A stretch of 57,500 nucleotides of DNA from contig NC_135557.1 in NCBI RefSeq assembly GCF_964340395.1, positions 24,816,563 through 24,874,062 on the forward strand, read 5' to 3'. The DNA comes from Glandiceps talaboti (Eukaryota > Hemichordata > Enteropneusta > Spengelidae). The first letter of the stretch is position 1. Every line of letters begins with the position of its first letter. The position numbers and the translations under genes were made by a program. Of this stretch, positions 1 through 12,434 are shown in pieces. The notes under the pieces are model-generated. The model worked only from the letters and a program-made list of their open reading frames with translations, ran no database searches and was not told the origin of the DNA.

Positions 1-173
1 TTCACTCCCATATTACCTAATTGATCAAGTACATACAGCTTAGTTTCAGAGTTGAAAGGTCAGCAAGTAAAATGCCTCATTTTCTGTTTGAAGTAGTGCA
101 ACTTGGTTTGTTAATGGTACTTATCATGTATATAAGTTAGTAACATTGAATTGTTTTTGTTCTGTTAATCTAG

Positions 174-465
174 GCAACCTCCACACAGTGCACCAGCGGA
201 TGTCGAAATGACATCACCACACTTGACTACTATTCCATCTGGTAATGATGATACTGACAACAGGTATAACAACTATAGTGACTACAACGATAGATACGAT
301 GATAGAGATAGGTATGAAAACACACCTACTCATCGCTATGACGATCCACCAGATGAGTACTCACGATCACCACGTTATGATGAACCACCGATAGATGAAG
401 GAGATGGCTATCCTAATTACTCTAATCCTAACTCACCAAATTACAGCAGTTATGATAGACGACAG
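174..465 (+). CDS. Penultimate coding exon: tyrosine-rich cytoplasmic tail, Kirrel/nephrin-like candidate
   Basis: The exon is bounded by a pyrimidine-rich tract plus TAG acceptor (AG at 172-173) and a CAG|GTTCGC donor after 465. The first base completes a codon split by the upstream intron. The frame then reads QPPHSAPADVEM and continues to ..YDRRQ, about 97 residues, and the donor leaves phase 0. The product is hydrophilic and rich in Y, D, N, P and R. It has RYDDPP and RYDEPP segments, which are YxxP-type motifs known as docking sites for Crk/Nck-class SH2 domains, and no membrane segment. It joins in phase to the terminal exon at 2303. The start of the gene lies upstream of the window; the ATG at 208 is internal. 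A tail with many phospho-tyrosine candidates and a PDZ-type end fits Kirrel/nephrin adhesion receptors or another single-pass receptor. Exon status is fairly secure; the family is a guess. Confidence 0.72.
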
Positions 466-2302
466 GTTCGCAATTCATTTTTATATTCGGGAATAAATTT
501 GTGTTGGTGGTGGTATTTGTAAACGTTATTTTCATTTTTACTGTACTTTTAATTTACTGTCGTGTTTTTGGTCCTTTTTGTTTTGTCAAGCCTTTTATCA
601 TGCTAATATGCTAATGTCTGTTTCTTGACCCTACCCTTACCCTTGTAGCCCTAAAAGTGGTATAGTCTTGTATATTGTAGAATAGTTATCGGACTATACC
701 ATTTTAAGGTACAGGTTGGAGTATGGACAAAATAATGACTGTTAAATCACATCAAATACAAAACTAACATCTAACAAAATGAACATACAAATTGTACCTG
801 CACAGACATACATAAACTCTAAACCCACCAACACACCTTGTGAATGTTAATTCATGAAAAAGTAAAACATCTAATTTTAACATGCTAATGTCCAGGAAAC
901 TAAAATGGTAACATTGTATCTGTTGTTTGCTAATTTGTAAACTTTGCACTTGTTGTGAATGGTGTCGGTTTACAAATTAGCCAAAAATCTCCTTATTTAG
1001 TCATTCTGCTACCTTATTTGGTGGTATAGCCATGTCCATATATGGCCACCTCCTTATTTGGAGCTTTGTGTTGCACTGTTTAACACTACACCTGCCTGGC
1101 ACTTAGCACACACACATGTGTTCTAGTTGTTTTTGCTGAGTAATTGCCATCAGTTTTACACCTAGAAATTAATACACCATCACACCCAGTTACTTGCACC
1201 AAATTTTGCAGTATGTTTTCACTCAATATCACATTTAGAAATCAAATTTCCTTCACGTCCATTTTTCTTGATTGTCTAAATTAAGTAATAAATTTGTAAT
1301 TTGCACAAATTGTAATAAATTTTGCACCGTTCTTAGTACAATTTAAGAATCAACTTTGTTTCTACAAGAATCCTGCAAATATAGTTTGTTGTATTTGAGC
1401 ACACAACAAAAAACGGTCCTGGTTAAATGTTTTGACCTAATTCTTGTACTTTGGAACTGTTTGATTCTTTAAATTGATTTTGGACTAGTCCTTGTTATAA
1501 TCATCAGATACACAAACTTTGAATGTTATCAGAATTAGGACTGGTTGGGTAATACTAATATTAATCCTGTGAATTTCTATTTCTATAACTTGAATACAAG
1601 CTTGTGGTTTGTCTTAGTTCCCATGTATTACACTTCAACACATGAGGGCGCTGTTATAGGCTAAACTGCTGGTACTCTAAAGATACCCATTCCTTGTAAA
1701 CGTCAACACATGAGGGCGCTGTTATAGGGCAAACTGCTTGTATACCCAAGATACATTTTATGTCACCAAGCTGATTAGGCCTAGAAAAAAAAATTGTTTG
1801 GTTCCGTTTACTTACCCGACCCCACCTAGCTTTTCACTACCAACCTTTTTGTATGTATTCAAGAAAAAAATAATAACATCGCAAAAACTGTGAAGTGTTG
1901 CCAGAAATATAGTGGATGTGGAAACTGACATCAACTAAAAAAGACAATATAAAACTGTTCTTCCATTCTGTAATGACTGTACATCTGATAGGATGAAATA
2001 AACAACACAGAGACCATTTGAAAAACAATGGAAAATCTGAACTAGACAGTCACACATGAAAAAATATAATAAAATAAAATAAAAAATCTACCTATCCCAC
2101 CTATTCTAAAATTGAGTGTAACCAGAACCACACAATTTTTTTTTTTCGGTCTTATCACACTGAGTTATTTTGTTTGTTTTTTGCTGCATACTTCAACACA
2201 CGGGGGCGCTGTTGCAGTGCAAACTGCTTGTACACATACATTTTACATCACCAATTTGATTATCATACTGAGTGATTTTGTTTATGTTGTTTTCCCTTAT
2301 AG
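466..2302 (+). other. Last intron of the 5'-edge gene, with repeats and a MITE
   Basis: This is an 1837-bp GT..AG intron. It holds two copies of a ~55-bp unit with the core GAGGGCGCTGTTATAGG (around 1639-1690 and 1702-1755) and a third, more diverged copy with GGGGGCGCTGTTGCAG near 2190-2245. The MITE at 1794-2135 lies between the second and third copies. The rest is AT-rich with no supported ORF. Confidence 0.6.
1794..2135 (+). mobile_element. MITE family 1, copy A (about 340 bp)
   Basis: The ends are imperfect 18-bp terminal inverted repeats: TTGTTTGGTTCCGTTTAC on the left and, reverse-complemented, TTGTGTGGTTCTGGTTAC on the right. The body is alignable by eye to 13202-13499 and 45383-45726, both in the opposite orientation, including a shared GGAAGAACAGTTTTAT block and the subterminal CCCCACCTAGCTTTTCAC. 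No coding capacity is seen, so it is non-autonomous. The superfamily is not determined because no clear target duplication could be read. Confidence 0.7.
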
Positions 2303-2425
2303 CATCCACCAGCCGGAACTCCTGGACTCAACTACACTGATTTGGATCTAGGTCCACCATCACAGCAAGATTACCAACCACAACCACATACCGAATATGC
2401 TACTATTACTCCAACAATTGTCTAA
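2303..2425 (+). CDS. Terminal coding exon of the same gene, with ITIM-like and PDZ-ligand C-terminus
   Basis: The acceptor is a T-rich tract ending TTATAG (AG at 2301-2302). Translation in phase 0 from the exon ending at 465 gives 40 residues, starting HPPAGTPGLNYTDLDLGPP and ending YATITPTIV, then TAA at 2423-2425. TEYATI matches the S/I/V/L/T-x-Y-x-x-I/V/L ITIM-type pattern. The last three residues T-I-V fit the class I PDZ ligand S/T-x-hydrophobic, as does the T-H-V end known for Kirrel proteins. Both exons keep one open frame and the same Pro/Tyr/Gln-rich composition across an 1837-bp intron, which argues against chance. Partners and function are inferred. Confidence 0.7.
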   Translation, partial: HPPAGTPGLNYTDLDLGPPSQQDYQPQPHTEYATITPTIV

Positions 2426-2969
2426 AGTTGCTGTCACTATCAAGCTTCTACCCCTACATTCTACAGTCTTTATCACCTCTTTCATATATTATCAATGGGT
2501 GATTCCATCCACTGTAATATATAGGGGTTGCAGCTTGTAGTTATAAACTCAGATCTTAACACAAATGACTCTTACACTCCACGTCTAGTATTGAAGTCAA
2601 ATAATTTCAAACTCTATATTGGATAGTAAGTGTCATGCAAAGTTAGAAGTATGAAAATAATGGAATTTCAAAATCATTTGATATCTGGACTATTTTTATA
2701 AATGGTGTACAGAAAATTACTCTGTACAAAATGTGGCGATAGTACTTTTGATAACAATAAGATATTGTCATGTTTTTAAAAAAATATAAGTAATGACAGT
2801 GAGTTATATTCCCATGGGGATAATTATTAGGTGATAAGTGTGTACACTTAATTTTAAGTTAAATGAAATATATACTACCATCAAATGTGAATCCATCAAA
2901 ATTTGTCACAAATGATAATTTTGTTGACCACATTGTTTTCCTAGTGTATGCTATATGACCTGTGTAATC

Positions 2970-3165
2970 AGACACCCTGTGTAATGTGAACACCCTGTGT
3001 AATGTGAATACCCTACCCTGTCTATTCTATATGCCCTGTGTAATCAGACACTCTGTGTAATGTTAACACCCTGTGTAATGTGAATACCCTGTGTAATGTG
3101 AATACCCTACCCTGTCTATTCTATATGCCCTGTGTAATCAGACACCTTGTGCCCTGTGTAATGTG
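2970..3165. repeat. Minisatellite of CCCTGTGTAATGTGAAYAC units
   Basis: A 17-20 bp unit containing CCTGTGTAAT recurs about nine times, alternating between ..GTGAACAC, ..GTGAATAC and ..CAGACAC endings. A longer block with CCTACCCTGTCTATTC occurs twice, showing a higher-order duplication. Confidence 0.8.
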
Positions 3166-4113
3166 AACACCACACCACAGAGACATATCACTCTGTATTA
3201 TAACACAACCTCATGGGAATATAGATCTCACTCAACTAACTTATCAAAGCAATTTTTATAAAAAAATTTAAACTGTAGTTAAGTTTAAATAAATAGTGAC
3301 AATGTTGAGTATGTAGCAGCAGTTTAGTGATGGTATGGAAGATACCAATCAGACATGTGGGGGTGGCATTTGTAGCTAGTATTTGAGCATCAAGTAATGG
3401 AAGAGTCCATTCTCCATAGGGATATGTACACCCACGCCAACATGTGCAACAGCGAGCACTACCATGATCAGCAAAATTGCTGCGTGTGAACAGGTATCCG
3501 ATTTTAAATGGATACGGATTTATACCCCACAAGGATGCATTCAGTTGGGTACTTCTCAGTGGAAGTGAAACACTGAATAATGTTTGTGTGTTTGTCAAGA
3601 TAATTTAGTATTGCCTGTGAGGGTGCCATACTGAACAATTGACCTTTAAGGTAACAATACCTTTACAAATCAAGAAGTTATTTTTAGAAAAGATAATATG
3701 TTGACAGGTTTTGAATATTTCAGCATTATTTGAATTCACATTTCAATTATATAAAGTCATGCTGTCTTTAATGCTTTTAGTCATATTTTTTTATACTATG
3801 CTGTTATTTTATTTGTGGAAAGAGGATAAGTCCACTTGAATACACATTGTAGAATGGAACACGTACATCAATTTTGATAGAGCTGCAGTCTATCAGACAT
3901 CTTCTATTCGTTTACATGGTTCTAAAATCCTACCAAAAACGAAATGAAAATCTAGCCTGAAAGATCCAGTCTTTGATTCTGTATTGTCATTGTCCTTGTA
4001 AGTCATTGATTTATGTAATATGCTACCACTACTGGGTACTATTCTGTGATTGACAGCAACAAAGAACTAGAACACAGTCCATCCAGTTGTGGCTAGGGAG
4101 TGGGTTACATAAT

Positions 4114-4204
4114 CAGACCAATTACTGGACCTTTCAGACTAGCCGAATAAATTAAAATCTGACCAATTACTGGACCTTTCAGACTAGCCGAATAAATTAA
4201 AATC
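4114..4204. repeat. 46-bp direct tandem duplication
   Basis: A segment starting CAGACCAATTACTGGACC and ending AATAAATTAAAATCT occurs twice in direct succession with almost no differences, which indicates a recent duplication. Confidence 0.85.
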
Positions 4205-5610
4205 TGTATAACAGTAAAGCCTAATTCACTGCCATGTAAAGATATGCACACCTTTGTGGCAATAACAATCCTTTGCAGTAGTTTTAGTTATTTAGATATG
4301 AGTTTTTAAGTTATGAAGCTCCCACCTTTAGTTGAACTACTCATTTTTATGTCACTTTGGGGAAGATCATTGTCACAGCAACAGATAATTAATTGTTTAA
4401 TTGTTCATTTTGGGAATCTTTCTATTTGTAAAGTCTTAAAGTAAAGTTTTCTTCTTTTTTAAAAGTCAATTTCAAACAAGTAACCCTCTGAAGATGTTAT
4501 GACTTATTGAATTACACAAAACTATAGTTAGGTTGTTTGTGATTGGTTGGTTATATTTAGATTCATTAAAAATAACCAATCATAGCAGACCTGGTTGTTA
4601 AATTATTTGATTGTTAATTGGCTGGCTGTTATTTCATTCATTCATTGAAAATAACCAATTAAAGTAAGCCATAGTTAGTTGTTGATTGGTTATTCAATAT
4701 CTGTTATCTTTTGATAGGCCAATCACATGCACCGATGTTAAACCAGTGCAGGTCACTTTAGGTTTCAATCCTGAGCGGATGATAATAGAAATTATGTGAT
4801 TTAGTTAAGTGTAAATAATATTTCCAAGTTACTGTTATGACATACAGTAGTATTTTATAAAAGGTAAATACAAAAAAAAAGTTAAAAAATAAACCCCTCC
4901 CCCAAAAAAAACTGTTAAAAAAATGCACATTAATAGAAAACCAATGATTTCAAACAAAATATCAGGAAATATGATAAAGATTTGTAAATAATAATTTTTT
5001 AGACAAATGACAATCTTATTATTTGATTATTATTTTGTTTATATATAATTGGACGTAGTCCAGTACAATCAGACATGACAGGGGACAACTCCCATTTTAA
5101 TCATTTAATATTCAAACTAGTAACAACTAATTTGCACAACAATCACTTTACAGCTTCTATCTCTATGTGCAGCCATTGTACTTTTAGAAAGTTTGAATTT
5201 ATTTAGTTATGTTTGTCCAAGTTAGACTTTTTATGGTTTGAAGTGTAGGTAACAGTACTAAACATCTGACCTCTGAACTGGTAGGACTTGGAACATGAAT
5301 AGCTGACCTCAGAACAAATAATGTCAGGCCAGGAACCATGAATCAAGAATTTCACATATCAACATAACTGTGACTATAAATTGTGTTACTGCAACTTGAT
5401 CATGAGGACTGGGAACATGAATATTTCATCAGAAATAGGACAAGAAACATGAGTAATCCCTATATACTAGATACTGACAATCTTGAATATAAAGAAAGGG
5501 GTTATTTCAAGAATTTTTTAAGCACAAATATTGTTAAAAAGTGGATTATTGATGACAAATTTGGATTTATTTTGGATATTTTATTAATAAAGCAACTTTA
5601 TTATCTTTTT

Positions 5611-5797
5611 CTACTTGAAAAAAGAATGTGAAACAACATATACCAAGTCCATGTTTGTAACTCAATGAATTGCAAAATGATAGAAAGTGTCTGGAAAGAA
5701 ATATTTTACACATTTTTTTTTTATTTTTACAAATTGATTGAGTTACAAACATGTACTTTGTAGACATTGTATGTTGTTTCATTTTTTTTTCAAGTAG
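5611..5797. mobile_element. Foldback/MITE element 1
   Basis: The left arm begins CTACTTGAAAAAA and continues with GTGAAACAACATA and CATGTTTGTAACTCAAT. The right end carries the reverse complement of the same blocks, ending TTTCAAGTAG. Arms are about 65 nt with a small indel, the interior is short, and no ORF belongs to the element. It lies 27 bp left of a second, unrelated foldback. Confidence 0.7.
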
Positions 5798-5824
5798 GAA
5801 AACATAGTCAAATTGGTACTATAA

Positions 5825-6013
5825 CGGTTCTTGTCGCACGACCAAACTATTCTAGTTACCTGTAAGTAATGTTTCACCTGACCTAGTCGACAGGTTTTGT
5901 CAAACGCCACCAAGCGGTATGACAAGTAAATGGATAGTTTGACAAAGCCCCTCTGGTCAGACAAAATGTTACTTGCAGGTAATTAGAATGTTTTGGTTGT
6001 GTAACAAGAACCG
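5825..6013. mobile_element. Foldback/MITE element 2
   Basis: About 59 nt of inverted repeat: the left arm starts CGGTTCTTGTCGCACGACC and the right arm, reverse-complemented, CGGTTCTTGTTACACAACC. The homology runs through TTACCTGYAAGTAA to CTGACC with roughly 80% identity. TATA occurs just outside each end (left 5821-5824 region, right after 6013) and may be the target duplication. Non-coding. Confidence 0.75.
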
Positions 6014-9000
6014 GTATAGAACTATTACCGACCAGATGAACATTTTCAAGGACATACTGAAATTGTTTTACAAATAAAAAATAAAAAATAAATCCCTAAT
6101 TTGTCATCCATTTGGCCTTTTTAAATTCAAACCATTGACAATATTAAATCCATTTTATTCATAAAATTTCTACTAACACTGGTTTGCATTGCGTTTTCTG
6201 TACTAACAACTCATTTACATAATAACTAATGCACTGATCAAAATAATAATAATAATAGTAAAAAAACTCTTAACAACTCTATGCTTGTTAATATAGTTGA
6301 CAATCAAATTATACTTTGTCGTTGTCAACACCAGTACACATATTAAGTTTATTTGAAATGTGATTTTTTTATGAGCATGACAAGTTTCCAAAATGAGAAT
6401 ATAAAAATGAACCTTGACAAACTATTTTTCATGATAAAACGTGTGTTCACCTTTGCAAGAAAAGTTTTCAAAATAGCCGTGTGGTGTTTACAGCTCTGTT
6501 ATTAGTTCTAGTTATCCACACCATAGTTATCACATTCAGTTAATCAGGGCTGTAAACAGACTAGATTGATTTAGTTTGGGGAACTTTTAAGATAATACGA
6601 GATGGCCATTGAAGTTGTAAAAGCTGAGTTTGTGAGTTCTTTACTCCAGTGATATTACTCATAAATAACCTTGATTAAACTATTCTTGTATAAATGTTAA
6701 TGTCAAAGCATGTCCTGTATAAAATTACAGCTGTATTCTCACATTGTTAGAACAATTGACTGCATCAGGCTATTAAATAGCCACAACATTTCTTGATACG
6801 TATGCTAAATTATGTTGAGTTGTATCTTTACACCAGGTCTATTTTATTCCCTTCAGTCAATTGCAAATGGTTGTCAAGTATGTTTCAGTAACTACTGCAA
6901 GTACCTTTTAAATATGTTGCTAATCTCACGCCAAAAAACCAAAAATTCAGCTTGTGCCACTTTAAGGTGTCGGTGATCAGGTTAAGGTATTGCATCCTAG
7001 TAATACATAATATTAGTAATAAATTAGTATTTAATGACACCATACCTCACTCTTTGTTATCAGATATCGTATCCATGACAACAAATTCTTCTTATAGTAC
7101 ATCTTAAATCAAGCCCAGGTTCTCCCAGTGTTACACTGTAGGTTTACTCTCCTGTAATGGATCAGCATTCTCTCTGCATTCTCTGTAACTCTAACAGAAA
7201 ACGCTTTTTCCCAACTACATTGTAATTAAAATCACAACTGGGACTTTAGGAAGCAAATATTGTGACATGCAGTTAATTGCAGAATTTGCAAACGAACAAA
7301 TATACCAATATGAAACATTCCATACTAATTCAAAGCAGAACAAGTTGCCATAGTTACCTATAATTATTAGCTCATGAACTGATTACTACAGAACAAGTAA
7401 TACAATTAGTTCTGTGAATTAGACTAGGATTAATTTTTGAGTATGTAAATTTTTTTAAAAATAATGTCAAAGATTAATTTCTCATTGAAATCTATGAAAA
7501 CAGATACAATATGTCCCCCATTAGCATGCTAGTTAAGCAGTGCCAATATTTCAGAGTTTTTGTGTACCATTCTCTATCAATACATAAACAAATTTTACTG
7601 AATGGTGTAACTTTTATATTTGTAAAATGGCTTTCAATAATGGATGTTTTACCAACCTTTTTTTTGTACGGAATAAACCTTAAAAATCATGTTCTAGAAA
7701 TGTCAACGTGATAAATGTAATTTGGGAACCCTTAACAGTCTTGTCACATCATAAACTATTAAATAATGTAGTTTAATATACAGACAATAAATGTAAATAT
7801 ATGAAATTATTTCAATAAGTAGAAATGAATCTTTCTGTATATTTTGCAATATTAATTATTTTAACTTTTTTCAACAAAAAAAAATTCATTTTCTCTTTCC
7901 TGATTTTCCATGCTGCCAACATACATCTAGTGTGAATGCTTTTTAGACATTTTTTTTTTTACAAATTTCCATATTGCATTGATGGGTGGCAGGTGCCTTT
8001 ATAACATAGAAATCTTTTGGTATATATTCTTAGTATACTGTACTTTGTAGCTGGTGAAAAGATAGTATGTGTGAGTGAGATACTTTAGTTGTGATTTTTA
8101 ATGTACAGTGTTGTTGATTAGACTGGCTCAGAATTGCTATATATAATAAGCAGCATGTAAATTGGGATTCGTCATAAATTCCACATTTGTTGTCATTTTT
8201 CACTATTTTATGTGGATTTTAGATTTGTAGACAACCTCATACACATACATGGTCATTACTTTATCTTAAGCATTAATGAAAAATATGCATATATATTATA
8301 TTATCTTCACTGATTGGCTGATCTAAATTTACATACATAATTTGCATACATGTTTATTTCACTTTCAACCAATCAGAGTAGCCTTTTCAATTGGGATTCA
8401 GAACAGAATGGAAGTGCATGAAGTGTAACCAAGTGATTTGTCAGATGTTGGCAATAATGTAGCTGAGGCTGCATTAATTAACTACTTTCTTTGCTGTCCT
8501 TGAATTTTCTCAAAACATAGCAGGCATCCAGGGAATAAAAACACCAGAAAAAAACAATGCTAGCATGTCATGTAAAATTCATGTTTCTGTTTGTACAAAA
8601 ATATATTACTTTGGTGAAGTATAAATTGAAAAATCAAATTGTCTTAAACAGCTATTTTGATATATGTATAGTTATTGTGACAATGTTTGAACGGTCTTTC
8701 CATTTACATTAGTACAAAATACAGCCTTCTGCAGAAAGACTGAGCAAAAGATAATGTGTTTATCTGTTCTAACCCTTACCATCAAACCAAACTGCACATG
8801 GATGGCAAACAACGAATTTAATTGATGGCACCTAACTGTAATACAAGACAAAGTACTGACCAAAACAACTTGTAATCTCACTTAGCTATGATGTGACTTG
8901 TTTTCTTTATTGCAAAATATTGGAAAACAAAGCTTATGTACACCTGTATATCTGTGTATGTGTTAAGTTCATATGGAACTTACTAGACTGTGTTTTAGTT

Positions 9001-9473
9001 TACAATGAGTATGTATGTATGGTTTTATGTGTAGTACCACAAAACACACTTTTACTGTATGTATAGCTGAATCATGACATGGTAATGTATTTTTTACAAT
9101 GATGATTTAATTCAGAATATTAAAGGAAAATTTCAGAACTATTTTTGAGTGTATGATTTGTCAATCGTTTGTTTTATGACACTCTTTCTTCATTGATAAG
9201 AGTTAGTATAACTAAGCCCTGACATACTCTAATTTACTTTGTTTAGGATATAGCTGCAGTCACTGTAAAATTATCCCTGAAACTATTTAAACTAGCCGTT
9301 CAATACATGGCAAACTATCATCATTTTAAAGCTGTGCTTAAATAAAATACCTAATGATACATGTACGTCCGACTATACAATATTTTACCCATAATTCTCT
9401 GATTTGTGTTGTCAGACATACTATCGTTGTAGTCGACCAAATCTCACCTATGTACACCCATATCATGTGTATG
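6014..9473. other. AT-rich intergenic DNA, no gene seen
   Basis: No ORF with family-like composition is present. An 8-bp inverted pair CTGATTGG/CCAATCAG at about 8310-8380 and scattered poly-A/T runs are the only structure noticed. Confidence 0.5.
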
Positions 9474-9662
9474 CATACATACATACATACATACATACAC
9501 ACATACATACATACATACATACACGTACATACATAAATACATACATACATACATACATACATACATACATGTACATACATACATACATACATACATGTAC
9601 AGTCATACACATCCATATGTATGTATGCATGTTATTATGTGTGTGTGTGTATATATACATAC

Positions 9663-9706
<44 letters not shown>
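9474..9706. repeat. (CATA)n and (TA)n compound microsatellite
   Basis: Long CATA/ACAT tetranucleotide runs are broken by GTACATACAT variants, then a TGTG run, a second CATA run and a terminal (TA)n. It opens long Tyr/His/Ile or Tyr/Val/Cys/Met frames on both strands that are not genes. Confidence 0.95.
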
Positions 9707-9712
<6 letters not shown>

Positions 9713-10380
9713 AAAATACTAATAAGCGACGTTTCAGTGCGTCTAGCACACCTTCAAACTATAACAAACACACGATTACTAGTCCGAGCAAAAGGAAAAT
9801 ACAGTCACGTGATCAAATAGGAATGTAGAATAAATTAATTAGTAAATACGGAACATGGTCAGTTTTGTATGCCAGATGGTTCATAGTCATTAAGTCTGTG
9901 GGAACGTAGGGCTCCGTCTGCAATCCACAGACAGAAAAGGAATGTTAAATCGCTAACGTTATATAAATTGTGATGGCGATTTAACTTTTGCCATGCGCCA
10001 CTAACGGCAAGTATTAAGAGTAGAAAATAAACTGAAAATGACCCTTCCCTCCACGCATTATGTAGAAAACATTGAAATGTACTCCATAATGATAGCAAAA
10101 CAGGTCTCATCCTTCTTTACATCGATAAAAGAGGAGGCGATCAGGATAAAACGTAAACATGTACCACGAAGGTCAATTCAGGCAAAATAACGAAGGTAAA
10201 ATGGCAATGAACGATTAGCCGACATCTACATCGGATTTTAATCAGATTGCGCTTGTCTGTAGTCATACTGTCGGGCAATCTCGTGATGTTTATAAAGACC
10301 TTCCAAGTTGGTTTGACAAACTTTTGATTATAAACTGTATTTAACATGGTTTGTCGTCATAATGCAGTCCATGAGCAATT
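9707..10380 (-). mobile_element. Possible Penelope-like retroelement terminal fragment
   Basis: It begins at a (TA)n edge with the decayed hammerhead and is more GC- and CpG-rich than its surroundings up to about 10380. No reverse transcriptase or GIY-YIG motif is readable; minus-strand frames of 83 and 68 codons here are unrecognised. The right boundary is a guess from composition. Confidence 0.35.
9720..9765 (-). ncRNA. Decayed hammerhead ribozyme, minimal stem III type
   Basis: Read on the minus strand, TTGAA is followed by a stem II hairpin (GGTGTG against CGCACT) and then GAAACGTC, the core of a minimal-stem-III hammerhead with GTC at the cleavage site. The expected CTGANGA box is damaged: C3 is T and about two bases (G8, A9) are missing, so it should be inactive. 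Flanking minus-strand sequence runs into (TA)n at 9706, as with the better copies in this window. The Penelope-like origin is inferred from the known association of such ribozymes with those retroelements. Confidence 0.45.
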
Positions 10381-11049
<669 letters not shown>

Positions 11050-11075
11050 TTGGTAGTACTGGAACTCTTTCTTGG

Positions 11076-11116
11076 GTGTAACTCGGAGTTTCACGCATAT
11101 TGCGATCATCAGACAC
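11076..11116 (-). ncRNA. Hammerhead ribozyme, family 1, - strand mirror copy
   Basis: This is the exact reverse complement of the + strand ribozyme about the centre at 11120: TCATCAG for the CTGATGA box, TTTC for GAAA, and the same stems. A transcript of either strand carries one sense ribozyme and its perfect antisense, so a 76-bp duplex would compete with catalytic folding. Confidence 0.75.
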
Positions 11117-11123
11117 TCTGAGA

Positions 11124-11164
11124 GTGTCTGATGATCGCAATATGCGTGAAACTCCGAGTTACAC
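11124..11164 (+). ncRNA. Hammerhead ribozyme, family 1, + strand
   Basis: CTGATGA is at 11128-11134. Stem II is CGCA/TGCG (11136-11139, 11143-11146) with loop ATA. GAAA is at 11148-11151. Stem III is ACT/AGT (11151-11153, 11157-11159) with loop CCG. The cleavage nucleotide is T11160. Stem I is GTGT/ACAC (11124-11127, 11161-11164), with one further pair beyond a mismatch. The predicted cut is after 11160. A T-T pair at the usual 10.1/11.1 position is atypical. All invariant core boxes are present; activity is untested. Confidence 0.75.
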
Positions 11165-11253
11165 CCAAGAAAGAGTTCCAGTACTACCAAAACTATTACG
11201 CTCTGCCACTGCGGTATAGAGCACTGTCTTATAGCAGATTGATACTCACCGAG

Positions 11254-11343
<90 letters not shown>

Positions 11344-11347
<4 letters not shown>

Positions 11348-12281
11348 CGTAGAGAAAATTAGGAAAAACACGAAGAGGTATAGGTATTAGAGGTCAAATT
11401 TAGCCTTTGACGGTATGCTTCACTGTTCCGGCAAACACGAAGTGTGATATCAACGAGAAATTTTAATATATAGACTCGAGGGGGCGCCGCAACTTGCCCG
11501 ACTGTGAAGCTATCAACATGTTCGTATTCGACTAGAAAATGGATTTTTATGCGGGTAAACACAGTTATATATACTTGTTTTACCAACTAAGGTAATAATA
11601 CAACTAACGCACTATCATAATCTATTATTTGAAATGGCAGCACATTAGACGTTTTCATATATTTGCCACTTATGTCTGATATTCACAAATAATATTTGCA
11701 TGTTCACTCTATTTTATTCCCTTCCGACGACTTATCTATATAATACCAGCCCTAAAACTCTCTGATTCAAATCAAGCAATTTTCATTTGCTAATCTTATG
11801 CAAATTTGAAACTCGTCTGTTAGTTATGAGAGGCGTTCAGTTTACATGTGGTTTAAAATTGAACCTGCATCTACTAGGTTTGTCAGAGTTTACATGAACC
11901 AGACAAAGTAGCAATTTAATAGAAATTGCCAACGCCATTCCTATTTGCATATTTTAAAGTACTCATCTCTGAAAGAGTAGCTACTTTCAATCGGCATTGG
12001 TTCTAATCCGATGTAAGTTATAATAACTATTACTCTATATGATTTCGATTAAGACCACTTTGTTGATTTCGTCCATACATATTCAATGTCGATCAATCAT
12101 CGCATACAGATAATCACATATTCGAATTGTAATCAATCAAACAGCAGGCATTAAAAACTGAATATATTTTTGATAATGACTATGAGTGTCAGTGTGTGTT
12201 TGTTTGTTTGACGAGAAAATATCGATAAATCATTTTTTGGAGATGTTGCATAAAGTAAACACAAGAAACCATTAAACAAAG
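11344..12281. other. Non-coding DNA right of the hammerhead element
   Basis: The first 240 bp hold a CpG-containing stretch (CTCGAGGGGGCGCCGC near 11475) and a 75-codon minus frame without known motif. They may be further retroelement sequence. The rest is ordinary AT-rich DNA. Confidence 0.4.
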
Positions 12282-12316
12282 ATGTATGTATGTATGTATG
12301 TATGTATGTATGTATG

Positions 12317-12355
<39 letters not shown>

Positions 12356-12366
12356 ATGTATGTATG

Positions 12367-12434
<68 letters not shown>
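12282..12434. repeat. (GTAT)n-(GT)n-(GTAT)n-(CTAT)n compound microsatellite
   Basis: Direct reading shows TATG repeats, a TG block, TATG again, and then about 18 TCTA units. Confidence 0.97.

Larger units (their letters stand above)
2426..5610 (+). other. Probable 3' UTR and downstream non-coding DNA with short duplications
   Basis: No supported ORF follows the TAA at 2425. The first AATAAA candidates are at about 4145 and 4192, so the transcript end is uncertain. Notable contents are a minisatellite at 2970-3165, a 46-bp direct duplication at 4114-4204, and a CCAAT/ATTGG-rich stretch at 4540-4720 in which ATTGGTT and AACCAAT blocks pair as small hairpins. A 120-codon minus-strand frame at 3236-3598 has no recognisable motif. 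Confidence 0.5.

Noticed and set aside
3236-3598. 120-codon minus-strand ORF with CCTCWRGC
   Set aside because: No domain, no splice context and an AT-driven C-terminal part; the alternative frame is equally open for a while.
9338-9820. Long Tyr/His/Ile and Met/Tyr/Val/Cys open frames here and at 12.3, 17.6, 20.1, 32.7, 46.0 and 50.0 kb
   Set aside because: They are translations of tetranucleotide microsatellites, open in several frames on both strands at once.
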